From assembly GCF_039538145.1 (NCBI RefSeq), contig NZ_BAABBV010000001.1:1922001-1986000 (forward strand): DNA of 64,000 bases, written 5' to 3'. The translations under genes and the position numbers were made by a program. Source of the DNA: Gryllotalpicola daejeonensis (GTDB lineage: Bacteria; Actinomycetota; Actinomycetes; Actinomycetales; Microbacteriaceae). Of this stretch, positions 40,311 to 48,799 are shown one piece after another (positions within the stretch are counted from its first letter, which is position 1; each line of letters starts with the position of its first letter). The notes below the pieces were generated by a model. The model saw only the letters and a list, made by a program, of their open reading frames with translations, did not search any database and was not told the origin of the DNA.

Positions 40311-42404
40311 CTACTTGGTCGGCCCCGGCCCCGCGATCGAGCTCGTGAACGGCTGCTTCGACGAGCGCGTGACGAAGCAGAAGTAGTTGCGCTGACCGGA
40401 GTTCCACTGGTCGGCATTCACCGGGTAGGCCCCGACCACCTGGACGTCGCTGTATGCGGCGGCCGCGTGCAGATCGACGACCCCTGGCTTGCTGCACAGC
40501 AGGTTGATCTGGCTCGCGATGGCCTGCGCGCCGGGGAACGGCGTCGACGGGTCGGTCGCGAACGGGGCCGTGTAGACGAGCTGCGCCGCGTGCTGCGCGT
40601 TGCAGTCGACGACGGCGAACTGCTGCGCCCACGCGGAGCTGAACGGGTTGATGCACTCGCCGCCACGCAGCTGATCCCACTGGTAGCTCTGGCCGGCGGG
40701 CAGGGGCCCGCTGCCGGCGACCGCCGGGTCTTGGGTCTGGGTCTGCGTCGGGGTGGGCGTCGCCGACGGTGTCGGAGTCGTCGAGGCCGTGGGCGTCGCC
40801 GTGTGGGTCGACGCCACCGGGGTCTGGTCGCGGCCCGCGGCGAAGGCCCGGCCGAGCGCGAACAGCCCGATGCCGATGAGGATCAAGAGCAGGATCGCCG
40901 CCGCGATCAGCAGCCAGCGGTTCAGCGAGCTGCCGCCTCGCGCGTGCTCGAGCGGAGCGCCGGCGGGCTGCTGAGGCGGGGGCACCTCGGCCAGCGGCTG
41001 GCCGAACAGGCTCGATGCGCTCGTGGCTGCCGGCGCGGCCGCGGGCGCCGCGGGAACGGGGGCGTGGTCCGGCGCTGCGGCGGGGCCTGCCTGGGCCTGC
41101 TCGGTGGCCGCCGGTTCCTCAGGGGTCTGCGCCGCGTTGCGCGGCAGCAGCGCGTCGAACGAGGGCAGGATCTCGTTCACCGGCGGCATCGGGCTGACGA
41201 TCGCGTTGTCGACCGTCTCGGGGTGCGCCCCGAGCATGTCGGCGATGTCGCTCCAGTCGGAGGTCACGTGCTGCTCGCCGTTGGCAGGCGCGTCATCGAC
41301 GGCCGCGTTGCCGGGCTCGCCCTGTGCGGGCACGGATGTCTGCGCCGGCGAGTCCTCGTCAGGAATCGTGAACTCGTCGACGGACGGCACGGGCGTGATC
41401 GCCTCGGTCGGTGCGAAGAGGTCCTGCGCGAACGGGTCGAACTCGTGCGCCGTAGTTCCCGGGGGAAGCGGCGCGTGGCTCGGCGGCGACGGGGGCACCG
41501 GGAGCGACGGCTCTGCGTCGGGGAACAGCGAGGTCGCTGCGGCGTCTGCGGGCTGGGCTGGCTCTGCGGCGGCGGACGCGGGCACGCCGTCGGGCTCACC
41601 GTCGCGCGGCGCCTCGCGCTGCTGCTCCGCGCTCGGCTCGCCCGTCGGCGCATCCGTGATCAGCGGCCTCGGCGCGGGCTTCGGAACGACGAGCGGCGCG
41701 GCCGAGGGGAACGGGAAGTCGGGCTCGTCGAACGACGGCTCGGGAATCTCGACAGGTGCGTTGAGCGCCGGGTCGGGGTCGTCGGTCGGCGACAGGTTCC
41801 ACATGAACGGGATGACCGGCTCGGCGGGCTGCGAGGGCTCGATCGATGCTGCGGTGAAGGCGTCGATGGAGTCGCCGACGGCCGGCTCGGTGAGAGCCTG
41901 CTCATCGCGCGGCGCCTCGGGGAACGGATTCGACGCGGCTTCGCGCGGCGCCTCGCGGAATGCACCCGGAGAGGTTGCACTCGGCTGGCCGGGGAACGCG
42001 GCCGGCGCGGCTTCGGCGCGGTCGCCGGTGAACTCCTCGGTGGTCGGCTGCTGCGCGGGCAAGGCTGAGCGGTCGGCAGCCGCCGGCGCAGACGCTGCAT
42101 CGCCCTGCGCCTCACCACGCGCGACGGCCTCGAGCGTTCCGGTCTCCCACGAGAAGCGCGCCCGCGGGCGCTCGTCAGGCGACGCGGCGGTCTCGGTCGA
42201 CGTGTCGGCGGTGGGCTCTTCCGCTGCAGGCTGCTCGGTCGAAGCATCCGGAATCGGCACGCCCGCGGCCTCGAGAGCCGCCTCAGCCTCTCGGCGGCCA
42301 CGCCGCGAGTCGATGCGGCCGCCGCTCAGCTGAGCGAGCAGCCACTCGGTGCTGCCCGGCTTCGGCTCGTCGGCGTCGCTCGGCGGATTCGTCTCGTCGG
42401 TCAC
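40311..42404 (-). CDS. Septum-formation-domain membrane protein with long disordered N-terminus
   Basis: 697 residues. About 490 cytoplasmic residues are Ala/Pro/Glu/Ser-rich and low complexity. A single helix (RWLLIAAAILLLILIGIGLF) lies near 493-515, then a Thr/Pro stalk (TASTTPTPSATPTPTQ). The extracytoplasmic C-terminal 130 residues, SYQWDQLRGGECINPF to RNYFCFVTRSS, contain four cysteines and match the actinobacterial septum formation domain. It may act in division or as an anchored envelope protein. GTG 42404 overlaps the pyrE stop (GTGA), so it is cotranscribed with pyrE. Confidence 0.75.
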   Translation of the reverse strand: MTDETNPPSDADEPKPGSTEWLLAQLSGGRIDSRRGRREAEAALEAAGVPIPDASTEQPAAEEPTADTSTETAASPDERPRARFSWETGTLEAVARGEAQGDAASAPAAADRSALPAQQPTTEEFTGDRAEAAPAAFPGQPSATSPGAFREAPREAASNPFPEAPRDEQALTEPAVGDSIDAFTAASIEPSQPAEPVIPFMWNLSPTDDPDPALNAPVEIPEPSFDEPDFPFPSAAPLVVPKPAPRPLITDAPTGEPSAEQQREAPRDGEPDGVPASAAAEPAQPADAAATSLFPDAEPSLPVPPSPPSHAPLPPGTTAHEFDPFAQDLFAPTEAITPVPSVDEFTIPDEDSPAQTSVPAQGEPGNAAVDDAPANGEQHVTSDWSDIADMLGAHPETVDNAIVSPMPPVNEILPSFDALLPRNAAQTPEEPAATEQAQAGPAAAPDHAPVPAAPAAAPAATSASSLFGQPLAEVPPPQQPAGAPLEHARGGSSLNRWLLIAAAILLLILIGIGLFALGRAFAAGRDQTPVASTHTATPTASTTPTPSATPTPTQTQTQDPAVAGSGPLPAGQSYQWDQLRGGECINPFSSAWAQQFAVVDCNAQHAAQLVYTAPFATDPSTPFPGAQAIASQINLLCSKPGVVDLHAAAAYSDVQVVGAYPVNADQWNSGQRNYFCFVTRSSKQPFTSSIAGPGPTK

Positions 42405-42949
42405 GCGAGTCCCAGGTCTTCCAGCCCGATCGCGGCGTAATAGGGGTAGCCGGCCGCTTCGATGGCTTCCTTCGCCCCGGTGGCGCGGTCGACGACGACG
42501 GCGACGCCGGCGATCTCTGCGCCGACCTTCTTCAGTGCCTCGATCGCGGCGAGTGGCGAGCCGCCCGTGGTCGAGGTGTCTTCGAGCACGACCACGCGCT
42601 TCCCGGCGAGGTCGGGGCCCTCGACCTGGCGGCCGCGGCCGTGGTCCTTCGGCTCCTTGCGCACGACGAACGCATCGTAGGCGTAGCCCGCGGCCGCGCC
42701 CTGGTGCAGGATGCTGGCGGCGATCGGGTCGGCGCCCATGGTCATGCCGCCGACGGCGACGACCCCCGGAACGTCTTTGATGAGGTCGAGCATGACCTGC
42801 CCGATCAGCGGCGCGACGCGGTGATCGAGGCTGACCTTGCGCAGGTCGACGTAGTAGGTGGCCTTCTTGCCGCTGGTCAGCGTGAAGTCGCCGTGGAAGA
42901 CGGCGTCGGCCTTGATGAAGTCGATCAGCTGCTGGCGGGTGTCGGTCAC
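42401..42949 (-). CDS. pyrE: Orotate phosphoribosyltransferase
   Basis: 182 residues. PyrE makes OMP from orotate and PRPP. Family blocks are FTLTSGKKATYYVDLRKV, GVVAVGGMTMGADPIAAS, VVRKEPKDHGRGRQVEG and the PRPP motif VVVLEDTSTTGGSPLAAIE. GTG 42949 is supported by TAGAAT 7 bases upstream on the minus strand. The linked septum-like gene overlaps its stop. The rest of the pyrimidine pathway is absent from the window. Confidence 0.93.
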   Translation of the reverse strand: MTDTRQQLIDFIKADAVFHGDFTLTSGKKATYYVDLRKVSLDHRVAPLIGQVMLDLIKDVPGVVAVGGMTMGADPIAASILHQGAAAGYAYDAFVVRKEPKDHGRGRQVEGPDLAGKRVVVLEDTSTTGGSPLAAIEALKKVGAEIAGVAVVVDRATGAKEAIEAAGYPYYAAIGLEDLGLA

Positions 42950-42956
42950 GGCCCCG

Positions 42957-42962
42957 ATTCTA
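42957..42962 (-). promoter_or_regulatory. -10 box of pyrE, probable leaderless
   Basis: TAGAAT on the minus strand ends 7 bases before GTG 42949. Confidence 0.5.
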
Positions 42963-43025
42963 ATGGGGCCCGGCCTGTGAGACAGGTGTCGGGAAACTGA
43001 GTGGCCGGGGCGAGCGCCCTGCAGG

Positions 43026-44069
43026 ATGGAGCCTGTGATTCCTGACGAGGTGGGCGGCATCGCGCTCGCGCGGGCGTACTTCGACGAGGTCGTCGAGCCG
43101 CTGCTGCGGGCCCGGTTCCCCGCGCTGGCCTATGCCGCGGGGCGGCTCGGGGCCGGCTCGGACGTGCTGGGCCTGGACGATGCTGTGTCGCGCGATCACG
43201 ACTGGGGCCTGCGGCTGAGCGTGTTCGTGCCTGAGGATCGCGTGGGTGACGTTCGCGACGCGGTCGAACGGATGCTTCCCGCGACGTTCCGCGGATTGCC
43301 GACGCGCTTCCCCTTCACCGGCCAGACCGACGCGGTGCACCATGTCGAGGTCGAGTCGGTGGCGGGGTTCGTCACGGGGCGCGTCGGCTTCGACCCGCGC
43401 GCGGGCATGACGGCCCGCGACTGGCTGTCGCTCTCGGGGCAGGCCGTGCTCGAGGTCACCGCGGGGCCCGTGTTCGCCGACCGCGCGGGCGAGCTGACGG
43501 CGGTGCGGCGGGCGCTCGAGTGGTACCCCGACGACCTCTGGCGGCACGTGCTGGCGTGCGACTGGGGGCGGCTCGCGCAGGAGCTGCCGCTGATGGGCCG
43601 CGCGGCCGATGTCGGCGACGAGGTCGGCTCGCGCATCATCGCCGCGCGGCTCGTGCAGGTGGTGATGCACCTCGCATTCCTGCTCGAGCGCCGCTGGGCG
43701 CCGTATGCGAAGTGGTTCGGGACGGTGTTCCGTTCTCTGGAGTGCGCGCCGCGGCTTGAGGCATCCCTCGCCACCGCGTTGAATGCGGCGAATGCTGAGC
43801 GCCGTCAGCGCGCGCTCGGCGACGCGCTGGCCGAGTTGTTGCAGGTGCAGAACGGGCTGGGGCTCACGGATGCCGCCGAGGCGGCGGTGCCGTTCTGGGA
43901 TCGGCCGTACCTGCACCCGAATCCCGTGATCGTCGAGCAGCTGCTCACCGGGATCACGGATGCCGAGGTGCGCGCGCTGCCCCGGGGTCGCGGCTCGATC
44001 GAGCAGCGCACCGACAACGTCGACGTGCTGGTGAGCGCGGCGGCCCGCCGCGCGGCCGTTGCAGACTGA
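43026..44069 (+). CDS. DUF4037 nucleotidyltransferase-fold protein
   Basis: 347 residues. The N-terminal nucleotidyltransferase core has AGRLGAGSDVLGLDDAVSRDHDWG, where GSD and the DHDW acidic cluster resemble the GS...DxD metal site. A helical C-terminal part with RSLECAPRLEASLATALNA follows. DUF4037 proteins are distant relatives of aminoglycoside nucleotidyltransferases; the substrate is unknown. The start is ATG 43026, divergent from pyrE. Confidence 0.8.
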   Translation: MEPVIPDEVGGIALARAYFDEVVEPLLRARFPALAYAAGRLGAGSDVLGLDDAVSRDHDWGLRLSVFVPEDRVGDVRDAVERMLPATFRGLPTRFPFTGQTDAVHHVEVESVAGFVTGRVGFDPRAGMTARDWLSLSGQAVLEVTAGPVFADRAGELTAVRRALEWYPDDLWRHVLACDWGRLAQELPLMGRAADVGDEVGSRIIAARLVQVVMHLAFLLERRWAPYAKWFGTVFRSLECAPRLEASLATALNAANAERRQRALGDALAELLQVQNGLGLTDAAEAAVPFWDRPYLHPNPVIVEQLLTGITDAEVRALPRGRGSIEQRTDNVDVLVSAAARRAAVAD

Positions 44070-44093
44070 CGGGCCCGCGGTGGTTCGAAAGAA

Positions 44094-44141
44094 CGGTGCG
44101 ATATGCACGTTCGCCGCGCGATGAGCGTGCTTTTCGCACCG
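44094..44141. repeat. 48-bp palindromic repeat, family D, copy 1
   Basis: CGGTGCGATATGCACG pairs with CGTGCTTTTCGCACCG (14 of 16). The same 48-base layout occurs at 57633-57680. It lies between the DUF4037 and VOC genes. Confidence 0.65.
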
Positions 44142-44162
44142 GCAGACGGTGAGGTGCGCGGC

Positions 44163-44168
44163 CATACT
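44163..44168 (+). promoter_or_regulatory. -10 box of the VOC gene, probable leaderless
   Basis: CATACT ends 6 bases before ATG 44175. Confidence 0.3.
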
Positions 44169-44174
44169 GCAGCT

Positions 44175-44516
44175 ATGGAGATCACCGGACTCGGCTGGTG
44201 CGGGACACGCACCGAGCGAGCAACGGAGCTGGCCGCCTTCTATGAGAACGTGCTCGGATTGACGCCGGCGCATACGGAGCCGGGGTTCTGGGTGTTCCGG
44301 CTTCCGGACGGGCGAAACGTCGAGGTGTTCGGGCCGGACTACCCGGGGAAGGATCACTTCGACACCGGCCCCGTTGCCGGGTTCGCGGTCCGCGATCTCC
44401 AGGAAGCCGTGGCCGAGCTGCAGGCGGCGGGCATCGAGCTGCTCGGCGAGGCCGGCCCGACCTGGCAGCACTTCCGCGGACCGGACGGGAATGTCTATGA
44501 GCTCGTCGCCGAATGA
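44175..44516 (+). CDS. VOC-fold (glyoxalase/dioxygenase superfamily) protein
   Basis: 113 residues, a pair of beta-alpha-beta-beta-beta modules: ELAAFYENVLGLTPAHTEPGFWVFRLPDG and then GFAVRDLQEAVAELQAAGIELLG ending in FRGPDGNVYELV. Members bind metals and act on glyoxal adducts, antibiotics or aromatics; nothing here specifies which. ATG 44175 is supported by the -10 box. Its last 20 bases overlap the start of the APH gene. Confidence 0.8.
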   Translation: MEITGLGWCGTRTERATELAAFYENVLGLTPAHTEPGFWVFRLPDGRNVEVFGPDYPGKDHFDTGPVAGFAVRDLQEAVAELQAAGIELLGEAGPTWQHFRGPDGNVYELVAE

Positions 44517-45270
44517 CCCCGGCAACGCCCCCGCGAGCGATCTCGAAATCGTCGTCGCGCATCAGGCGCGTGCGACCCTGCGCGTCGGCGACGTGTTCCT
44601 CAAGATCGACTCCGAGCAGGGCAACATCGACGCCGAGGTCGAAGCGATCGAGCTGGCTCCCGTGCCGACGCCGACGATCCTGTGGCAGAAGCCGAACGTG
44701 CTCGCGCTCGCACGGGTTCCCGGCACGGCACTGGGGCGGCTCGGCGAGCCGTCGCCGGCGCCGGCGAGCGCGTGGGCCGCGGTCGGCGCTGTGGTGCGGC
44801 GATTGCATGAGGCGCCGATGCCTGCTCGGCAGGGTGCCAGCCTGGTGGATGTCGCGGCGCGGCTCGATGGCGAGTGCGAGGCGCTCACCCGCACCGACCT
44901 GCTGTCGCCGGAGGTGTTGGCCCGCGGCGGCGAGATCGCGCGAGGAGCACTGCGGTCTTCGCGGCCCGTGTTCATGCACGGTGACCTTCAGCTCGACCAC
45001 GTCTTCGTCGACGGCGACCAGGTGACCGGCATCATCGACTGGTCGGCCGCCGGCCGTGGTGACGCGCTATTCGACCTCGCGACGCTGACGATCGGGCATG
45101 AGGAGCACCTTGATGACGTGCTCGCCGGCTACGGCGGCGGTGTCGACCGCGACCGGGTGCGCGCGTGGTGGGCGGTGCGCAGCCTCTTGGGCATCCGCTG
45201 GCTCGCCGAGCACGGCTTCGACCCGGCGGCCCCCGGCGCGGAGATCGACGTGCTGAAGTCTCTGGCGTGA
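44497..45270 (+). CDS. Aminoglycoside phosphotransferase (APH)-family kinase
   Basis: 257 residues. The kinase-like C-terminal catalytic loop is FMHGDLQLDHVFVDG with the catalytic Asp, followed by VTGIIDWSAAGRGDALFDLATL carrying the metal-binding Asp. The N-lobe is short (RVGDVFLKID). Members phosphorylate aminoglycosides, macrolides, homoserine or other hydroxyl compounds; resistance cannot be assumed. ATG 44497 overlaps the VOC gene, suggesting an operon. Confidence 0.82.
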   Translation: MSSSPNDPGNAPASDLEIVVAHQARATLRVGDVFLKIDSEQGNIDAEVEAIELAPVPTPTILWQKPNVLALARVPGTALGRLGEPSPAPASAWAAVGAVVRRLHEAPMPARQGASLVDVAARLDGECEALTRTDLLSPEVLARGGEIARGALRSSRPVFMHGDLQLDHVFVDGDQVTGIIDWSAAGRGDALFDLATLTIGHEEHLDDVLAGYGGGVDRDRVRAWWAVRSLLGIRWLAEHGFDPAAPGAEIDVLKSLA

Positions 45271-45394
45271 CGCGGGCGCCCCGACCCGACCTCGTCGAGG
45301 TGTTCCAAAACGGTGGAATTCCGCGGTATCAGGCCGGTTGGGCACCTCTCGGCGGCGCGACGACGGCGACCAAATGGGCGTCTGACGGAGAGTC

Positions 45395-46726
45395 CTAGGA
45401 AGGAACCACCTCGGAGAGCACCGCGTCGTAGGCCTCGAACGCCTGCGCCACCTCGGCCTCGGTGACCACAAGCGGCGGCACCACGTGAATGCGGTTGTTC
45501 TGCACGAACGGCAGCACACCCCGCTCGAGCAGCCCCGACCTGATGCGCGCCATGACCGCGTCGGGCAGGGGAGTGCGGCTCGAGGCATCCGTCACCAGCT
45601 CCATCGCCCAGAAGCAGCCGAGTCCGCGCACCTCACCGACCAGGTCGGGGTGCGCGGCCTGCAGGGCGGCGAGCGCCGGCCCGATCGCCGACTCGCCCAG
45701 CTGCGCCGCGTGCTCGACTATGCGCTCGTCGGTCATCGCCTCGATCGTTGCGACCACCGAGGCGGCGGCGAGCGGATGCCCCGAATAGGTCAATCCGCCC
45801 GGGAAGACGCGCTCGTCGAAGGCGTGCGCGATCGCGGGCGAGATGATGACGCCGCCCATCGGCACGTAGCCCGAGTTGACGCCCTTCGCGAAGGTGATCA
45901 GGTCGGGCGTGACGCCGAAGCCCTGGTGCGCGAACCACTCGCCGGTGCGGCCGAAGCCGGTCATCACCTCGTCGGCGATGAACACGATGCCGTAGCGCGT
46001 GGCGAGCTCGCGCACCCCCTCGATGTAGCCGGGCGGCGGCACGAGCACCCCGGCGGTTCCTGGCACCGTCTCGAGCAGAATGGCGGCGATCGTGTCGGGG
46101 CCCTCTGCCTGGATCACGCGCTCGAGGTGGTGCAGGGCGCGGGCCGATTCCTCTTGGGGCGTGCTCGCCCAGAACTCGCTGCGGTAGAGCCACGGGCCGA
46201 AGAAGTGCACGTGCCCGCGGGCGTACTGGTTGGGCATCCGCCGCCAGTCGCCCGTCGCGACGATCGCCGCGCCGGTGTTGCCGTGGTAGCTGCGGTAGGT
46301 CGACAGCACCGTGTCGCGGCCGGTGAACAGCCGGGCGAGGCGGATTGCGTTCTCGTTCGCGTCGGCGCCGCCGTTGGTGAAGAACACCTTCTCGAAGTCG
46401 GCGCCCTTGAGGTTCGCCTTCTCTACGATGAGCTGCGCCGCGCGGCCGCGGGTGAGGTTCGCGTGCTTCGGGTCGATCGTCGTGAGCTGGTCGGCCTGCG
46501 CCTTGATCGCCTCGACGACGCGCGGATGCTGGTAGCCGATGTTCACGTTGACGAGCTGGCTCGACATGTCGAGGTACTCGCGGCCCTCGTGATCCCACAG
46601 CCTGGCGCCCGAGCCACCCGCGAAGACCAGCGGACTCAGCGCCCCCTGCGCCGACCACGAGTGGAACACGTGGGCACGATCGAGATCGAGGGCGAGCTGC
46701 TGGTCGGCCGGGTCGAGTTCGGGCAT
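45395..46726 (-). CDS. Class III PLP aminotransferase, likely beta-alanine or omega-amino acid transaminase
   Basis: 443 residues of fold type I. The block FVFAGGSGARLWDHEGREYLD, the PLP phosphate region FFTNGGADANENAIRLAR, SYHGNTGAAI, IVFIADEVMTGFGRTGEWF and the Schiff-base lysine in LITFAKGVNSGYVPMGG are present. Members use beta-alanine, GABA or other omega-amines with pyruvate or 2-oxoglutarate. In this operon, after dihydropyrimidinase and a ureidopropionase-like enzyme, beta-alanine (or 3-aminoisobutyrate) is the natural substrate, by inference. ATG 46726 follows AAGGAA. It is the last gene of the operon. Confidence 0.87.
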   Translation of the reverse strand: MPELDPADQQLALDLDRAHVFHSWSAQGALSPLVFAGGSGARLWDHEGREYLDMSSQLVNVNIGYQHPRVVEAIKAQADQLTTIDPKHANLTRGRAAQLIVEKANLKGADFEKVFFTNGGADANENAIRLARLFTGRDTVLSTYRSYHGNTGAAIVATGDWRRMPNQYARGHVHFFGPWLYRSEFWASTPQEESARALHHLERVIQAEGPDTIAAILLETVPGTAGVLVPPPGYIEGVRELATRYGIVFIADEVMTGFGRTGEWFAHQGFGVTPDLITFAKGVNSGYVPMGGVIISPAIAHAFDERVFPGGLTYSGHPLAAASVVATIEAMTDERIVEHAAQLGESAIGPALAALQAAHPDLVGEVRGLGCFWAMELVTDASSRTPLPDAVMARIRSGLLERGVLPFVQNNRIHVVPPLVVTEAEVAQAFEAYDAVLSEVVPS

Positions 46727-46773
46727 GTGGGTTCCTTACGTTTTCGTTCAGGTTATTGCGGCGGGCGAGCGGA

Positions 46774-46795
46774 TGCCGGACCGCGTGGCCCGGCA
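46774..46795 (-). terminator. Intercistronic hairpin between binding protein and aminotransferase
   Basis: TGCCGGACC and GGCCCGGCA form a 9-bp stem with a 4-base loop shortly after the binding-protein stop. There is no T tract. It may stabilise the upstream message or attenuate aminotransferase expression. Confidence 0.4.
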
Positions 46796-46806
46796 CCCGC
46801 CACCGG

Positions 46807-47955
46807 TCACTTGCCGCCGGGCTGCAGCGTCACGGTCTCGGGCTTGAAGCCCTCGCCGGTGACGTCGACACCCTGCTTCTTGAGCTCGGCGAGCGCCTTG
46901 TCGACGTAGGTGTTCGTGTAGGCATCCTTGTCGGGCTTCGAGCTGATGACCGTCGCGCCGCTGCCGTTCTTGGTGTGCAAGGCGATGTCGACGGTCTGGG
47001 CCCACTCTTTGCTGTCGATCTTGCCGATGCCGTCGGGCGAGGGCCAGATCAGCTTGTCGACCTCGTTCGTCTGCCAGGTCTGGTGGCTGAGGCCGAGCTG
47101 GCTGCCTGCGGCGACGACATCGGCCGCGGTTTGGTCGATGTGGTCACGCGCGTAGACCCAGCCCTTGAGCGTCGCCGCGATCACCTTGACCGTCTGCGCC
47201 TGGTAGGCCTTGTCGCTCTTCAGCTTGTTCGTGTCGGCCCAGAGCCCGTCCTGGTACATGCCGAAGCCCAGGTCGGACCAGTTGAGGATGTTGAGGTCGT
47301 CGAGCGTGTAGAGCTTGCCGGTCTTCGGATTCTTCGACTCGAGCACCTGGGCGAGCTCGTTGTAGGTCATCGCTTGCGCCGCCGTGATGTCGCCGTCCAG
47401 GAAGGCGTTCATGTCGAAGCCCTGCTGCACGACCTTGACGTCGGTGGCCGGGTCGAGCCCGGACTTCGTCATGGCGGCGTACGGCTCGAATTCGTTGCCG
47501 CCGCCCCAGCTGCCGACGGTCTGGCCCTTGAGGTCTTTCACCGAGGTGATGCCCTTGTCCTTGAACGAGATCTGCAGCGTGCCAGAGCGCTGGAAGATCT
47601 GCGCGACGTCGGTGATCGCCGCGCCCTGCTCGCGCGAGGCGAGGGCCTTCGGCGCCCACGCGATGGCGTAGTCGACGGCGCCGTTCGCGAGCTGGGTCTG
47701 CGGCACGATGTCGCCGCCGGCGGGGACCAGCGTGACATCCAGCCCCTCGTCTTTGTAATAGCCCTGCTTGACGGCCTCGACGTAGCCGGCGAACTGCGCC
47801 TGCACGGCCCACTGCAGCTGGATCTTCACGGGGGTGAGCCCGGCCTTGCTCGTGGGGGTGGTGGTCGAGGCGGTGCTCGAGCAGCCGGCGAGGAGGGCGG
47901 CCGCTGCGGCGGTCGCTGCGGCGAGCGCGAGGGCTCGCCTGGTGCTGTGCTTCAT
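46807..47955 (-). CDS. NMT1/THI5-like ABC substrate-binding lipoprotein
   Basis: 382 residues. A lipoprotein signal peptide ends LLAGCSS (Cys near 24). The mature part has VKIQLQWAVQAQFAGYVEAVKQGYYKDEGLDV, which is the NMT1/THI5 signature start, then VGSWGGGNEFEPYAAM. Relatives bind pyrimidine precursors of thiamine, riboflavin, nitrate, sulfonates or hydantoins. In this operon uptake of a pyrimidine or hydantoin is the best inference. It works with the two permeases and ATPase encoded just upstream. Confidence 0.88.
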   Translation of the reverse strand: MKHSTRRALALAAATAAAAALLAGCSSTASTTTPTSKAGLTPVKIQLQWAVQAQFAGYVEAVKQGYYKDEGLDVTLVPAGGDIVPQTQLANGAVDYAIAWAPKALASREQGAAITDVAQIFQRSGTLQISFKDKGITSVKDLKGQTVGSWGGGNEFEPYAAMTKSGLDPATDVKVVQQGFDMNAFLDGDITAAQAMTYNELAQVLESKNPKTGKLYTLDDLNILNWSDLGFGMYQDGLWADTNKLKSDKAYQAQTVKVIAATLKGWVYARDHIDQTAADVVAAGSQLGLSHQTWQTNEVDKLIWPSPDGIGKIDSKEWAQTVDIALHTKNGSGATVISSKPDKDAYTNTYVDKALAELKKQGVDVTGEGFKPETVTLQPGGK

Positions 47956-48004
47956 GTGGTGCTCCAATCGGGGTGCGGTTCCGTGGTGCGGGTGGGGTGA
48001 GAGC

Positions 48005-48799
48005 TCATGCGGTGCGGCCGCCGCGCGACACCGCCTTCTCGAGGCCGAGGGTCGCGAGATAGAAGACGAGGCCGACGACGATGGCGCCGAACACATACGC
48101 CCAGGCCGCGGCGTAGCCGCTGTTCGCGGCCGCCGAGGTGATGAGCGAGCCGAGGCCCGTCTGCGGGCCGCCGAAGTACTCGGCGACGAGGGCGGAGATG
48201 ACGGCGAGCGAGGCGGCGACGTTGACTCCGGAGAAGAGATAGGGAAGAGCCCCGGGCAGGGTGACCGCCCTGGTCGCCTGCCACGGCGTCGCGGCATAGG
48301 CCGTCATCAGCTCGCGATGCACAGGCCGCACCTGGCGCAGCCCGCGCAGCGTGTTGAGGAAGACGGGCGCGAACGCGGCGATGCCGGCGACGATCTGGCG
48401 CGGCAGCTGCGAGCCAGCGCCGAACATCGTGTAGAGCACGGGTGCGACCGCGACGATCGGAAGAACGGCGATGGCCGCGACGATCGGGGCGCTCAAGTGG
48501 TCGACCACCCGCACCGCCGCCGCGACGCCCGCGAGCACGACCGCGACCAGCGCCCCCGCAATGAGACCCACGAGGGCGTTGCCGCCCGTGACGAGCGACG
48601 CGCGCCAGATCAGCGCAGGGTTCTGGTGGATCATCTGCCAGATCGCGCTCGGTGCAGGAAGCAGGAACGGCTTGATCTGCGCCCCGACGACGAACGCCTG
48701 CCAGGCCGCGATCAGCAGCACGCCGAAGACGACCGGCGGCACCACGGTGCGCCACACACTGCTCAGCCGCGATGATGTCGACGGCGCCGGCGACCTCAT
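48005..48799 (-). CDS. ABC transporter permease (second of two)
   Basis: 264 residues with about six helices (VVPPVVFGVLLIAAWQAF, VTGGNALVGLIAGALVAVVLAGV and others) and the EAA loop region AYAATPWQATRAVTLPGALPYLFSGVNV. It is of the SsuC/ThiX type that partners NMT1-like binding proteins. ATG 48799 overlaps the ATPase stop (ATGA). It makes a heterodimeric channel with the permease at 49602. Confidence 0.88.
   Translation of the reverse strand: MRSPAPSTSSRLSSVWRTVVPPVVFGVLLIAAWQAFVVGAQIKPFLLPAPSAIWQMIHQNPALIWRASLVTGGNALVGLIAGALVAVVLAGVAAAVRVVDHLSAPIVAAIAVLPIVAVAPVLYTMFGAGSQLPRQIVAGIAAFAPVFLNTLRGLRQVRPVHRELMTAYAATPWQATRAVTLPGALPYLFSGVNVAASLAVISALVAEYFGGPQTGLGSLITSAAANSGYAAAWAYVFGAIVVGLVFYLATLGLEKAVSRGGRTA

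Noticed and set aside
40467..42333. Long plus-strand frames opposite the septum-domain gene
   Set aside because: They are shadows of the low-complexity Ala/Pro/Glu N-terminus; the minus strand has the signal pattern (TM helix, cysteine domain) and is linked to pyrE.
44497..45270. Calling the APH-fold gene an antibiotic resistance gene
   Set aside because: Only the generic kinase motifs are visible; many APH-fold proteins act on metabolites and nothing in the context indicates resistance.
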